Below are positions 48,401-56,364 of a stretch of DNA of 64,000 bases, piece by piece. Made by a program: the position numbers and the translations under genes. Within the stretch, counting starts at the first letter, position 1. Every line of letters begins with the position of its first letter. This DNA comes from Arthrobacter roseus (GTDB lineage: Bacteria > Actinomycetota > Actinomycetes > Actinomycetales > Micrococcaceae), in contig NZ_JAFBCU010000001.1 in assembly GCF_016907875.1 (NCBI RefSeq), forward strand, positions 2,294,001 to 2,358,000, given 5' to 3'. The notes beneath the pieces were generated by a model that ran no database searches, had not been told where the DNA came from, and worked only from the letters and a program-made list of their open reading frames with translations.

Positions 48401-49337
48401 CCGCGGAACATTCACTCAGCGCCACGCTGTTTTCCACGACCGGGCGACAGGGACTGAGTGGACGCCGTTGGCTGAACTCAGCGATAACCAGGCCAAGTTC
48501 TTCATCTATGACTCGCTGCTTTCCGAGTTCGCAGCCATGGGCTTCGAATACGGTTACTCCGTCGAGCGTCCGGACGTCCTGGTGCTGTGGGAGGCCCAGT
48601 TCGGTGATTTCGTCAATGGCGCACAAACCATCATCGATGAATTCATCTCCTCTGCCGAGCAGAAGTGGGGCCAGCGTTCCTCACTCGTGTTGCTGTTGCC
48701 TCACGGTTACGAAGGGCAAGGGCCTGATCACTCCTCGGCACGAATTGAGCGCTTCCTTCTGATGTGTGCGGAAGACAACATGGTGGTTGCCAATCCAACC
48801 TCTGCTGCTTCCCACTTCCATCTGCTTCGCCGCCACGCTTACAGCAGGCCGCGTAAACCGCTCATTGTTTTCACACCGAAGCAACTGTTGAGGCTCAAGG
48901 CTGCAGCCTGCTCCGTGGAAGACTTCACCGAAGGTTCGTTCCAACCCGTTATCCCAGATGTACAGGAACTGGACGCCGACGCAGTAGACCGGATTGTACT
49001 GGTATCCGGTCGCCTGTATTACGATCTTCTCGCCGCCCGGCAAAAAACGGAAGACACACGTACAGCGCTCATCCGGGTTGAACAGCTCTACCCGCTGCCA
49101 CTGGACGACATCAAGGCGATCGTCGCCAAGTACCCGAACGCAGAAGTGGTTTGGGCCCAGGATGAGCCAGCGAATCAGGGGCCGTGGCCGTTCATGGGAC
49201 TACATCTCCCGCAGCAGCTTGAGAAGCACGTACGCTTGTTGTCCCGGCCCGCTTCAGCGGCCACCGCAACCGGCTCCGCCAAGCGCCACGCTGTCGAACA
49301 GGACATTCTGGTCAAATCCGTCTTTGAGCGAAACTGA
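45474..49337 (+). CDS. kgd: Multifunctional 2-oxoglutarate decarboxylase/dehydrogenase (Kgd/OdhA)
   Basis: A 1287-residue fusion typical of actinobacteria. The N-terminal peptide LVDELYQKFLKDKNSVDKKWW is the E1o interaction segment, followed by about 90 residues of Pro/Lys/Glu linker. An E2 succinyltransferase core (about 185-410) has AVPAKLLIDNRVVINNHLQRS, GTISLTNPGGIG and TYDHRVIQGAGSG, and the E1 part (430-1287) has MAHRGRLNVLTNIAGK, GDAAFAGQGV and RTGGTVHIIVNNQVGF for thiamine diphosphate. Its partners, the E3 and a GarA/OdhI phosphoprotein, are elsewhere. The GTG at 45474 has GGAAGAGG about 11 bases upstream. An SGNH-like gene overlaps its end by one base. Confidence 0.96.
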   Translation: MPEQADHRLPEEFGGNEWLVDELYQKFLKDKNSVDKKWWGIFDAYGEDSQPQSNAQTARPLDEGSNPHPATRQLPVVNSEKNAPKSSGESPAMTQASGKPPVKKETPAGQSSDANENAPATSPSKVQSKSGEKSQDKQPAEKKPTPIPAQLPESSAATVTEEDKVTPLRGPAKAIATNMDASLSVPTATSVRAVPAKLLIDNRVVINNHLQRSRGGKVSFTHLIGYAIIRALAQFPSQNVIYDVVDGKPVSVQPAHVNFGLAIDMPKPDGSRILVVPNIKKAETMNFSEFWQAYEDLVKRARGGKLGADDYSGTTISLTNPGGIGTVHSVPRLSKGQACIIGAGALEYPAEYQGASPKTLARLGISKTITLTSTYDHRVIQGAGSGEFLRIVHQLLLGEQDFYDDIFEALRIPYEPVRWSADIQVDPQDQINKVARIQQLIHAYRVRGHLMADTNPLEYVQRKHADLDIRSHGLTLWDLDREWPTGGFGGKSNLAFRTMLGVLRDAYCRTTGIEYMHIQDPEERRWFQGELEHPYSKPSREEQLRILQKLNSAEAFETFLQTKFVGQKRFSLEGGESLIPLLDSVISDAADDGMDEVTIGMAHRGRLNVLTNIAGKTYAQVFREFEGTQDPRSVQGSGDVKYHLGTEGRFTSDKGNETKVYLAANPSHLEAGDSVLEGIARAKQDRLNQGEGAYPVLPILIHGDAAFAGQGVVAETLNLSQLRGYRTGGTVHIIVNNQVGFTTAPTSYRSTVYSTDVAKMVQAPIFHVNGDDPEAVVRVAQLAYQFRQKFNKDVVIDMICYRRRGHNEGDDPSMTQPLMYNLIDAKRSVRKLYTEGLIGRGDISEDEAAQALRDYQERLERVFAETHAAQTSPVPVVTKDNAAVSDIERPFAQQDDNGAGAPASTAITVETLAHIGKAHMDVPEGFTVHTKLKALLEKREQMSREGNIDWGFGELAAFGSLLMEGVPVRLAGQDTRRGTFTQRHAVFHDRATGTEWTPLAELSDNQAKFFIYDSLLSEFAAMGFEYGYSVERPDVLVLWEAQFGDFVNGAQTIIDEFISSAEQKWGQRSSLVLLLPHGYEGQGPDHSSARIERFLLMCAEDNMVVANPTSAASHFHLLRRHAYSRPRKPLIVFTPKQLLRLKAAACSVEDFTEGSFQPVIPDVQELDADAVDRIVLVSGRLYYDLLAARQKTEDTRTALIRVEQLYPLPLDDIKAIVAKYPNAEVVWAQDEPANQGPWPFMGLHLPQQLEKHVRLLSRPASAATATGSAKRHAVEQDILVKSVFERN

Positions 49338-49936
49338 TGGAAGAGCGCAGAATCCGCGTGGCTGCGGTCGGAGACGAATTGCTCGCCGGTCATGGTGATC
49401 CGCGAGCACTCGGCTGGCTCGGCCGTGTCCTTGCCCGGACCAGTCCCGAAGATGCGTCCCTGGAAGCGTATAGCCTTCCCGCGCCGCGGGAAGGCACAGA
49501 AGCTCTGGCCAACCGCTGGCTGCAGGAAGCCGGCAGACGCTTCGATGATGACTGTGAAAACCGGCTCGTCATCGGGCTGTCGGACCGCGATCTGGATCTC
49601 GAGTTGTCAACCGCCAGGAGCCGCCTGAATCTAGCGAACGTCCTCGACGGAGCTGCACAAATGAATGTCAAGGTGTTCGTTGTGGGCCCCCCTCCCGGTC
49701 TCGATGCTGAACGAAATCGACGTCTGGCAGATTTGTCCGCAGCGTTTGGCGATGTGACCACCCGGCGAAAACACGTTTATGTGGACACATTTACACCGCT
49801 CCTTAACCATGAGCAGTGGCGCTCGGATCTGGCGTCCAACGGCGGCAGGCCTGGCCAGGCAGCCTACGGGCTGCTAGCCTGGCTGGTCCTTCACCGTGGA
49901 TGGTACGCGTGGTTAGGTATGCCTCAGCCGGGATAG
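49337..49936 (+). CDS. SGNH/GDSL-hydrolase-like protein lacking catalytic residues
   Basis: A 199-residue protein with the SGNH fold outline: the first strand VAAVGDELLAGHGDPRALGW (residues 8-27), the LVIGLSDRDLDL region near 77 and a long C-terminal helix. In active enzymes block I reads GDSL and the last block DxxH. Here block I reads GDEL and the last reads NGGRPGQ (near 177), so both the Ser and the His/Asp are missing. It may be a binding protein or use a different chemistry. It shares one base with the kgd stop (TGATG), and would be made in step with Kgd. Confidence 0.78.
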   Translation: MEERRIRVAAVGDELLAGHGDPRALGWLGRVLARTSPEDASLEAYSLPAPREGTEALANRWLQEAGRRFDDDCENRLVIGLSDRDLDLELSTARSRLNLANVLDGAAQMNVKVFVVGPPPGLDAERNRRLADLSAAFGDVTTRRKHVYVDTFTPLLNHEQWRSDLASNGGRPGQAAYGLLAWLVLHRGWYAWLGMPQPG

Positions 49937-49951
49937 GAAGACAGCGCCGCG

Positions 49952-50923
49952 CTACGCCTGGTGAGTGAAAACTACTTTGCCAAAGACGCTGCCATCGAGC
50001 ATTCGACGGAAGCCCTCGTGGGCGTCCTCGAGCGGCCATACTGAATCGATACGCGGGCGGACCCCTGTCCCGACCAGGAATTGTGCAAGTCTGCCAAGCT
50101 CTTGGCGCGTGCCCATGGTGGAACCAAGCACCTTCAGCTGCAGAAAGAACACACGGTTCAACTCTGCTGAAGGTGCTGGCCCACTGGTGGCTCCGCACGT
50201 AACCACCGCGCCACCAGGCCGCAACGATTTCAGAGAATGCGACCACGTCGCCTCGCCCACCGAATCGAAGACAACATCGACACGCTCTGGCAACCGTTCG
50301 CCGTCGTCGAAAACTTGTGACGCCCCGAGCTCTACAGCGAGCTTTTGCTTGTCGGCGCTGCGGCTGGTGACCCAGACCCTGTAGCCACTGGCGCTCGCAA
50401 GAGAAATCAGCGCCGTCGCCACGCCGCCTCCTGCGCCCTGCACCAGGACAGTGGAACCCGGCGCGGCCGGAGCTACCGAGAACAGCATCCGGTAGGCCGT
50501 CAACCATGATGTAGGCAGGCAAGCAGCTTCCTCGAAGCTCAGTTCCGGGGGCTTGGGCACCAGGTTGCGCTCAGGCACCCACACGACATCGGCCATTGTC
50601 CCAGGAAGAGACTCAGACAGGAGGGACCGCCGCGGGTCCAGAGTTTCGTCCCCCCGCCATTGGTCCGTTGATATGACGGAATGAACGATTACTTCGTTTC
50701 CGTCGTCGTCCACTCCCGCTGCATCGCAGCCCAGAATCATGGGTAAGGAGTCTTCTTTCAGCCCTATTCCGCGAAGGGAGAAGAGATCATGATGGTTAAG
50801 GGCTGAAGCCCGTACCCGCACCCTTCGAAGCCCGGACCGTGGAGCCGATTCAGGCTGAGTTCCCACTGTCAGGCCCGCAAGCGGATCCTCGGTGTTGAAG
50901 TGCTCGGCGTACACAGCGCGCAT
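49952..50923 (-). CDS. Quinone oxidoreductase/medium-chain dehydrogenase
   Basis: A 323-residue NAD(P)-dependent medium-chain reductase. The N-terminal GroES-like domain has RASALNHHDLFSLRGIG near residue 37 and MILGCDAAGVD near 60; the Rossmann part has VLVQGAGGGVATALISLA near 160. The zinc-ligand residues of alcohol dehydrogenases are not seen, so the zinc-independent quinone-reductase branch is likelier. The frame extends 16 codons further; ATG 50923 has GGAAGGAACGAC upstream. It is convergent with the SGNH-like gene and divergent from the bL37 gene. Confidence 0.87.
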   Translation of the reverse strand: MRAVYAEHFNTEDPLAGLTVGTQPESAPRSGLRRVRVRASALNHHDLFSLRGIGLKEDSLPMILGCDAAGVDDDGNEVIVHSVISTDQWRGDETLDPRRSLLSESLPGTMADVVWVPERNLVPKPPELSFEEAACLPTSWLTAYRMLFSVAPAAPGSTVLVQGAGGGVATALISLASASGYRVWVTSRSADKQKLAVELGASQVFDDGERLPERVDVVFDSVGEATWSHSLKSLRPGGAVVTCGATSGPAPSAELNRVFFLQLKVLGSTMGTRQELGRLAQFLVGTGVRPRIDSVWPLEDAHEGFRRMLDGSVFGKVVFTHQA

Positions 50924-51063
50924 GTCGTTCCTTCCAGGGTGGTTTACTTTGATCCAGTGTAGGCACGCCACAACCTCTCAGGAGGGTCCGTTAGGAGCTT
51001 CGCATCAAATGTGGGAAACTTGGGACAGTTCTTTTAGGACCATTTCATTGAAGGAGGCCAGCC

Positions 51064-51138
51064 ATGAGCAAACGAGCACGCAAGCGCCGTGACCGTAAGC
51101 GAGGCGGCGCTAATCACGGTAAGCGTCCCAACACCTGA
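51064..51138 (+). CDS. Ribosomal protein bL37 (24 residues)
   Basis: A 24-residue, highly basic protein that begins MSKRARKRRDRKRG and ends ANHGKRPNT. It closely matches mycobacterial bL37, a small protein of the large ribosomal subunit (AURKAIP1/COX24-like), which lies deep in the 23S rRNA. It is far too short for ordinary gene callers. The start at 51064 has AAGGAGG seven bases upstream. A strong hairpin terminator follows 22 bases after the stop, so it is a single-gene transcript. Confidence 0.93.
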   Translation: MSKRARKRRDRKRGGANHGKRPNT

Positions 51139-51160
51139 TAGACGGCTCTCAAGCCAAGAG

Positions 51161-51197
51161 AAAACCCCCGGTAGCACCGCTTCCGGGGGTTTTCTTT
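51161..51197. terminator. Bidirectional intrinsic terminator between bL37 and rsrA
   Basis: AAAACCCCCGG at 51161-51171 pairs perfectly with CCGGGGGTTTT at 51183-51193 around an 11-base loop, and a CTTTT run follows. The A-run at the left arm provides a U-run in the other direction, so the hairpin can end both the bL37 and the rsrA transcripts, which converge here. Confidence 0.92.
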
Positions 51198-51223
51198 TCC
51201 CAAAACAATGGGCTCCACCGCTC

Positions 51224-51490
51224 TCAGGCTGTGTGCTCGGCAGACTTGATGGCTGTGATACGCGAGAGAATACTTGCTTTGAGGGCATCCGGCGCAACTT
51301 CAGTGCAGGATCGTTTGACCACGGTGCGGATGAGACACTCCAGGTCATATTCTTCAGCACATTCCCGGCATCCGTCGAGGTGATCCCTGATTTCTTCTAG
51401 ATCTGCGCGAGACAACGCACCGTCGAGGTATTCGTAAAGACGTTCAATTCTGGAATCCTCGCAATCACCGAGGTCACGGCAATCGCTCAT
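51224..51490 (-). CDS. rsrA: Mycothiol-system anti-sigma factor RsrA
   Basis: An 88-residue zinc-binding anti-sigma factor. The ZAS motif is seen in the run [18 protein letters not shown] (residues about 35-52) with H-x3-C-x2-C, plus Cys residues at 4, 10, 53 and 62. In Streptomyces RsrA and mycobacterial RshA, thiol oxidation breaks the zinc site and frees the sigma factor. The start overlaps the sigR stop by four bases (ATGA), the conserved arrangement of this pair. Confidence 0.94.
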   Translation of the reverse strand: MSDCRDLGDCEDSRIERLYEYLDGALSRADLEEIRDHLDGCRECAEEYDLECLIRTVVKRSCTEVAPDALKASILSRITAIKSAEHTA

Positions 51491-52182
51491 GATCCACTCA
51501 CCTTTTTCTTTCCTGGTTGTCCTGCGGCGGAAAGGCCGCGGTCGTGCGCATAGTCCGCCAGCTCTTCCCGAAGCAGCTTTCGTCCACGGTGAAGCCTGGA
51601 CATCACAGTGCCGATCGGCGTATTCATGATTTCGGAAATTTCCTTGTACGCAAATCCTTCAACATCCGAGAAATAAACCGCTAGGCGAAAATCCTCGGGA
51701 ATAGACTGCAGGGCCTTCTTGACATCGGAATCTGGAAGGTGATCAAGGGCTTCCACCTCCGCCGAGCGGAGACCACTTGAGGTGTGCTCCGCGGCTTTCG
51801 CCAATTGCCAGTCCTCTATAGTGTCCGAATGTGACTGGAGCGGTTCACGCTGTCTTTTTCGGTAGAGGTTGATATAGGTGTTCGTGAGGATCCGGTACAG
51901 CCACGCCTTCAAGTTTGTTCCAGGCTTGTACTGATGGAACGCTGAGTAGGCTTTGGTGTAAGCCTCCTGGACAAGATCCTCGGCATCTGAGGGGTTTCGC
52001 GCCATTCGCATGGCAGCCGAGTACAGCTGATCCACGTATTGCATGGCGTCGCGTTCAAAGCGCGCCCGGCGCTCTATGTCGGTTTCGGTCGAAACGTCTA
52101 GGCCGTAGTCCGCTGCGTCGGGACGTGCCGTCTGCGGTGCGCCCGGACTCTTTTCACGTGTTCCGCTGTCTGAAGTGCTCAT
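51487..52182 (-). CDS. sigR: RNA polymerase sigma factor SigR/SigH (thiol-stress sigma factor)
   Basis: ECF sigma factor, 231 residues from ATG 52182. Region 2 reads [20 protein letters not shown] and [20 protein letters not shown], and region 4 reads [21 protein letters not shown] and [14 protein letters not shown]. It would direct transcription of mycothiol, thioredoxin and protease genes. The frame is open further upstream; ATG 52266 would add 28 residues. The SigR-type promoter at 52344-52317 lies just above ATG 52266, so a stress-induced longer form is possible, as known for sigma-R prime in Streptomyces. Frame sequence before 52266 is upstream of that promoter and is not expected to be translated from it. 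Confidence 0.92.
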   Translation of the reverse strand: MSTSDSGTREKSPGAPQTARPDAADYGLDVSTETDIERRARFERDAMQYVDQLYSAAMRMARNPSDAEDLVQEAYTKAYSAFHQYKPGTNLKAWLYRILTNTYINLYRKRQREPLQSHSDTIEDWQLAKAAEHTSSGLRSAEVEALDHLPDSDVKKALQSIPEDFRLAVYFSDVEGFAYKEISEIMNTPIGTVMSRLHRGRKLLREELADYAHDRGLSAAGQPGKKKVSGS

Positions 52183-52316
52183 CGAGCTCAAGTCTACGCG
52201 GACGGGCCGGGTTATACGGGATGGACTAACATCGAGCTGGAGCTCGGTGTCGGGCTGCTGTGTCATGGCGACAGGCAAGGGTCTTGTTGTCCTTTCCACT
52301 GGCTTCTTTGACCTAC

Positions 52317-52344
52317 ACAACAGCCACCTTGACGAAGATATTCC
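52317..52344 (-). promoter_or_regulatory. SigR-type promoter upstream of sigR
   Basis: On the minus strand GGAAT (52344-52340) is followed after exactly 18 bases by GTTGT (52321-52317). This fits the sigma-R/sigma-H consensus GGGAAT-N18-GTT except for the first G. The predicted start site is near 52310, about 45 bases ahead of ATG 52266 and 130 ahead of ATG 52182. It implies positive autoregulation. Confidence 0.72.
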
Positions 52345-52509
52345 AGTGGTTCCGGAACAACCGTCCCGATGACGTGTCTGCGGAGAATGAGTGGTGTGAG
52401 GTGTGGCGCGGGTCAAAAAGTGCCAAACTAGAGAGAACCTGCCCGCGGACCGTTGGTTCCGCGGATCGATTTGTTCCGGCCCCGAAAAGGGATCGGAGGA
52501 GGAGGCATC

Positions 52510-53058
52510 ATGTCAGTAGTCCGTTTTGTAGCCCGCCCACTGCTTGCCACCGGCTTCATAGCATCGGGAGTGGATCGCCTGCGCAATGCCAATGACACGG
52601 CTGCCCAGTTGCGACCAACCCTTGAGCGCGCCCGTGGACTGGTTCCATCAGCAGCTCCGGTCTTCTCCAACGAGTTGCTCGTGGCCAGAGTCATGGGGGC
52701 CACCCAAGTGGGTGCCGGTGTTCTGCTCGGGTTAGGAAAGTTCTCACGGATCGCCGCCCTCGCCCTCGCTGTGACATCCGCGCTGAACGCGGTGGTTGAG
52801 TACAAGGAGGCCGATGCTTCCAGTCCCGAGGCAAAAAAAGCCCGACGCAACCAATTACTCAAGAACCTCTCACTCATGGGCGCCGTTCTCCTCGCTTCTG
52901 TGGACACGGCGGGTAAGCCAGGACTGGCTTGGCGCGCCGAGCACCTTGCAACGGACACCCGTAAGAGTGCCAAGGCCATGACCAAGGATGCACGCAAGAG
53001 GATGAAGAAGGCCGACAAGGCAGTCCGGAACGCAGCGTCCGACGTCGTCGGTTCATAG
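52510..53058 (+). CDS. DoxX-family membrane protein
   Basis: A 182-residue protein with a short N-terminus, four membrane helices (about 5-20, 58-78, 80-98, 115-133) and a basic C-terminal tail of about 45 residues. [20 protein letters not shown] is typical of the start of DoxX proteins, and [20 protein letters not shown] of the second helix. The tail ([21 protein letters not shown]) is strongly basic and could bind nucleic acid or lipid head groups. The ATG at 52510 has GGAGGAGG upstream. It is divergent from sigR, so it may share stress control, which is inference. Confidence 0.85.
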   Translation: MSVVRFVARPLLATGFIASGVDRLRNANDTAAQLRPTLERARGLVPSAAPVFSNELLVARVMGATQVGAGVLLGLGKFSRIAALALAVTSALNAVVEYKEADASSPEAKKARRNQLLKNLSLMGAVLLASVDTAGKPGLAWRAEHLATDTRKSAKAMTKDARKRMKKADKAVRNAASDVVGS

Positions 53059-53064
53059 TTCCCC

Positions 53065-54372
53065 GTGCAGCATTGGCCGGCGCCGCACCCAGCGCACCCA
53101 GTTGAGGGTTCTCTCCGTCTTCCGGGATCCAAATCGCTGACCAACAGGTACCTGGTTCTTGCTGCACTGGCTAACGGTCCGTCCACCCTGCGAGAACCAC
53201 TGAAGTCGCGGGACACGGACCTGATGATCGGCGCCCTGAGAAGTCTCGGTGCGGTTATAGAAGAAGTACCAGGTGAGGGCAGCTTCGGTCCGGATCTGCT
53301 CGTTAGACCTACACCCAGGGCAGCCAGTGGGGATACCGAGGTGGACTGTGGCCTTGCGGGAACCGTCATGCGGTTTGTTCCCGTCCTAGCAGCGTTGCGG
53401 TCCGGAAGAACTCGTTTCATTGGCGATGCCCAAGCGCGGGTGCGGCCGATGAACCCGGTTCTGGATTCGCTACGGGCCATGGGCGTGAGGCTGGAGTCCT
53501 CCGAGGACAGCACACTTCCGTTCAGCATACTTGGCACTGGAAACGTCACGGGCGGACCGGTGACGATCAATGCCGGAGCCTCCTCTCAATTCGTCTCGGC
53601 CATGTTGCTGGCAGGCGCCCGCTTCGACGACGGGCTGACCCTCGAGCATGACGGAGATACCGTCCCGAGCCCGGAACACATAGCCATGACGGTGGATGTC
53701 CTTCGCTCGGTTGGGGTTGACATTGATGACTCAGTGTCCGGACGCTGGAAGGTCTTCCCTGGCGCCATCCAGGCATTCGACATCCATATTGAACAGGACC
53801 TGTCGAATGCAGCACCGTTCCTCGCTGCGGCAGTGGCAACACGCGGACGGGTCCAGATCCCGGACTGGCCGGTAGTGACAACGCAGATCGGGGACCGGTT
53901 AAGGCATCTGTTGGTGCAGCTCGGATCCTCCGTTGAATTCGACGGGGGCACTGTGACCGTCACAGGTGGCGCGGAAATTCAGGGCGGCACCTTTGCCGCC
54001 ACTGGTGAGCTCGCTCCGGTCATTGCGGCCCTGTGCGCTCTGGCGGACACACCGTCAACGCTTACCGGCATAGCCCACCTGCGCGGTCATGAGACGAACC
54101 GCCTTGCCGCTCTGACCACGGAGATTAATGGCCTTGGTGGCGACGTCGAAGAAACAGCGGATGGGCTGTTCATCCGGCCAAAACGCCTGCACGGCGGCGT
54201 TTTTCATACGTACAACGACCACAGGATGGCTATGGCCGGAGCGGTCCTGGGGCTAGCCATTGCGGACATCGACATCGAGAACATCGCCACCACCTCCAAG
54301 ACCATCCCCGGATTCGCCGACCTGTGGAGCGAACTCGCAGCACAGGCCTCAACCACCGCTGGCGAGCGTTAG
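53065..54372 (+). CDS. aroA: 3-Phosphoshikimate 1-carboxyvinyltransferase (EPSP synthase)
   Basis: Makes 5-enolpyruvylshikimate-3-phosphate in the shikimate pathway. The 435-residue protein has the motif LPGSKSLTNRYLVLAALANG near residue 19-38, the loop DCGLAGTVMRFVPVLAAL near 95, GASSQFVSAMLLAGARF near 172 and the end motif YNDHRMAMAGAVLG near 387. The sequence is of the class I (glyphosate-sensitive) kind by the LAGTVMR loop. The start GTG at 53065 has no clear ribosome binding site; it lies 6 bases after the DoxX gene, so coupled translation is likely. Confidence 0.95.
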   Translation: MQHWPAPHPAHPVEGSLRLPGSKSLTNRYLVLAALANGPSTLREPLKSRDTDLMIGALRSLGAVIEEVPGEGSFGPDLLVRPTPRAASGDTEVDCGLAGTVMRFVPVLAALRSGRTRFIGDAQARVRPMNPVLDSLRAMGVRLESSEDSTLPFSILGTGNVTGGPVTINAGASSQFVSAMLLAGARFDDGLTLEHDGDTVPSPEHIAMTVDVLRSVGVDIDDSVSGRWKVFPGAIQAFDIHIEQDLSNAAPFLAAAVATRGRVQIPDWPVVTTQIGDRLRHLLVQLGSSVEFDGGTVTVTGGAEIQGGTFAATGELAPVIAALCALADTPSTLTGIAHLRGHETNRLAALTTEINGLGGDVEETADGLFIRPKRLHGGVFHTYNDHRMAMAGAVLGLAIADIDIENIATTSKTIPGFADLWSELAAQASTTAGER

Positions 54373-54375
54373 AGC

Positions 54376-55479
54376 ATGGGCAGGGATTTTCGAAACTGGG
54401 ATGAATCAGATGTCAGGATACGTCCCAACAAGAAGGGCTCCAGGCCCAGGACCAAGGAACGGCCGTCGCATGATGATGCGATCATGGGCAGAATTGTGAC
54501 GGTGGACCGTGGCCGCTACCGCGCAGTTGTCGACGAAGATACTGAACAGGAACGGGTGGTCATCGCTGCCAGAGCCCGTGAACTACGGCGTCATCCCGTG
54601 GTCGCAGGAGACATGGTGTTTCTGGTTGGCGACGTCAGTGGAAAGCCAGACACCCTCGCTCGCCTTGTCCGCGTGGACGAGCGACGGACCGTTCTTCGAC
54701 GGAGCGCCGATGATACAGACCCGGTGGAAAGAGTGGTTGTAGCCAACGCCGACCAGCTCGTTGTCGTGGTTGCTGCCACTAATCCCGAACCACGAACGGG
54801 ATTCATCGACCGCGCAGTTGTCGCCGCCTACGATGCCGGTATCAGCCCGCTTCTCTGCGTTACCAAGGCCGATCTGAAGGATCCTTCGGATCTTTTGGAT
54901 AACTACCGGCATCTTGATCTGACGGTCATCACCAGTCGCACAGCCGACGCCGACGCCGACGCGGTGGATGCTCTCTCCGAAGACGGGCTCTCAGCCCGGT
55001 TGGAGGGCGGCGCCGTCGAGGAGCTGAGAGGGCATCTGGAGGGAAAGGTCAGCGTCATGCTCGGCCACTCCGGGGTCGGCAAATCCACCATGGTCAACGC
55101 GCTGACGGGAGCAAACCGCGCGACAGGTGGCGTGAACGCAGTAACGGGCAGGGGCCGGCACACGTCGTCGTCGGCCCTGGCGCTCAAACTCGCAAACGCG
55201 CCCACCGGTAGCTGGATCATTGACACTCCTGGCATCCGGTCCTTCGGACTCGCTCATGTGAATCCTGACCGCATACTGAACTCATTTCCAGATCTCCAGC
55301 CCGGCACGGATATGTGCGAGCGCGGCTGCCTCCACGATTTCAGGGCCGTTAACTGCGGGCTCGATTCGTGGGTTGCAGCCGGTGATGCCGGAGCAGCAGG
55401 GCCTGCACGACTTGTCTCACTACGCAGGCTCCTCGGTTCGGATGTCCGGACAGAGGCCAAGGAACTGGGCCAATACTAA
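54376..55479 (+). CDS. rsgA: Ribosome small subunit-dependent GTPase A
   Basis: Circularly permuted GTPase that checks late 30S maturation. The 367-residue protein has an OB-fold N-terminal part ([13 protein letters not shown] near 50), the G4-like TKAD ([10 protein letters not shown] near 161), P-loop [16 protein letters not shown] near 232, G2 TTS region ([10 protein letters not shown] near 259), G3 DTPG ([11 protein letters not shown] near 281) and the C-terminal zinc knuckle with [16 protein letters not shown] near 314. Start ATG 54376 lies 4 bases after the aroA stop. A basic N-terminal extension is present. aroA-rsgA-hisN order is common in actinobacteria. Confidence 0.94.
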   Translation: MGRDFRNWDESDVRIRPNKKGSRPRTKERPSHDDAIMGRIVTVDRGRYRAVVDEDTEQERVVIAARARELRRHPVVAGDMVFLVGDVSGKPDTLARLVRVDERRTVLRRSADDTDPVERVVVANADQLVVVVAATNPEPRTGFIDRAVVAAYDAGISPLLCVTKADLKDPSDLLDNYRHLDLTVITSRTADADADAVDALSEDGLSARLEGGAVEELRGHLEGKVSVMLGHSGVGKSTMVNALTGANRATGGVNAVTGRGRHTSSSALALKLANAPTGSWIIDTPGIRSFGLAHVNPDRILNSFPDLQPGTDMCERGCLHDFRAVNCGLDSWVAAGDAGAAGPARLVSLRRLLGSDVRTEAKELGQY

Positions 55480-55546
55480 CGGGACCCAAACGGTGTCGCT
55501 AGTGGGTGTACACGCTCCAGCACTGATCAACGATAGGTTATTGGGT

Positions 55547-56356
55547 ATGCCTTTAGTTCAGAGCTACAACGATGACCTGCGTTTGGCGCACGTCATGGCC
55601 GATTCAGTCGACTCCCAAACCATGGCACGGTACAAGGCCCTGGATTTGAAGATCGAAACCAAACCAGATCTAACTCCCGTCACCGATGCCGACAAGGCGG
55701 CTGAAGAAGCGATTCGCGGACAACTTTCGCGGGCACGGCCACGGGACGCGGTACTTGGAGAGGAGTTTGGCAGCGCAGGCTCCGGCTCACGTCGCTGGGT
55801 CATTGATCCTATCGACGGAACAAAGAACTTCATTCGTGGTGTCCCCGTCTGGGCCACACTCATTGCGCTGGTGGACAACGGAGTGCCGGTTGTTGGGCTC
55901 GTCAGCGCCCCGGCGCTGGGAAAACGGTGGTGGGCGGCAACGGGAACTGGAGCATACATGGGCCGTTCGCTCGCTTCAGCCACCCGGCTGCACGTCTCGG
56001 ATGTCTCGCGGTTAGCGGATGCCTCCCTGTCCTATTCGAGCCTCACCGGCTGGAAGGAACGGGGATCCCTCCCAGAGTTCATGTCGTTGGCCGATTCTGT
56101 CTGGAGAACTCGTGCCTACGGAGACTTCTGGTCCTACTGCCTCGTCGCCGAGGGAGCCGTCGACATTGCCTGCGAACCCGAGCTGAACGTCTATGACATG
56201 GCCGCACTGGTGCCAATTGTCACCGAGGCCGGTGGGCGCTTTACATCCCTCGAGGGCGTAGACGGCCCTTTGGGGGGTAATGCTCTGGCCACAAACAGCA
56301 TTCTGCACAGCGACGTACTGAGGCGGCTCAATCCGGCCGTAAACCCGTTCCACTAA
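55547..56356 (+). CDS. hisN: Histidinol-phosphatase (inositol-monophosphatase family)
   Basis: A 269-residue phosphatase of the IMPase fold. The metal-binding motifs are [16 protein letters not shown] near 44, GEEFG near 70 and [12 protein letters not shown] near 83-94, with the C-terminal [25 protein letters not shown] near 201-225. This type is the histidinol-phosphatase HisN of actinobacteria, named by its closeness to rsgA and by sequence. Substrate is uncertain because inositol monophosphatases share these motifs. The frame opens upstream at 55373 inside rsgA; ATG 55547 fits the family start [15 protein letters not shown]. Confidence 0.86.
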   Translation: MPLVQSYNDDLRLAHVMADSVDSQTMARYKALDLKIETKPDLTPVTDADKAAEEAIRGQLSRARPRDAVLGEEFGSAGSGSRRWVIDPIDGTKNFIRGVPVWATLIALVDNGVPVVGLVSAPALGKRWWAATGTGAYMGRSLASATRLHVSDVSRLADASLSYSSLTGWKERGSLPEFMSLADSVWRTRAYGDFWSYCLVAEGAVDIACEPELNVYDMAALVPIVTEAGGRFTSLEGVDGPLGGNALATNSILHSDVLRRLNPAVNPFH

Positions 56357-56364
56357 CGCCCGGC

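Noticed and set aside
49803-50522. 239-codon minus-strand frame inside the quinone oxidoreductase gene
   Set aside because: Out of frame with the Rossmann-domain protein and rich in Arg/Cys/Gly; no family sequence.
52345-52509. Second SigR-type promoter directed towards the DoxX gene
   Set aside because: The nearest match (GGAAC then GTC after 17 bases) has a wrong spacing and a mismatch in the -10 element.
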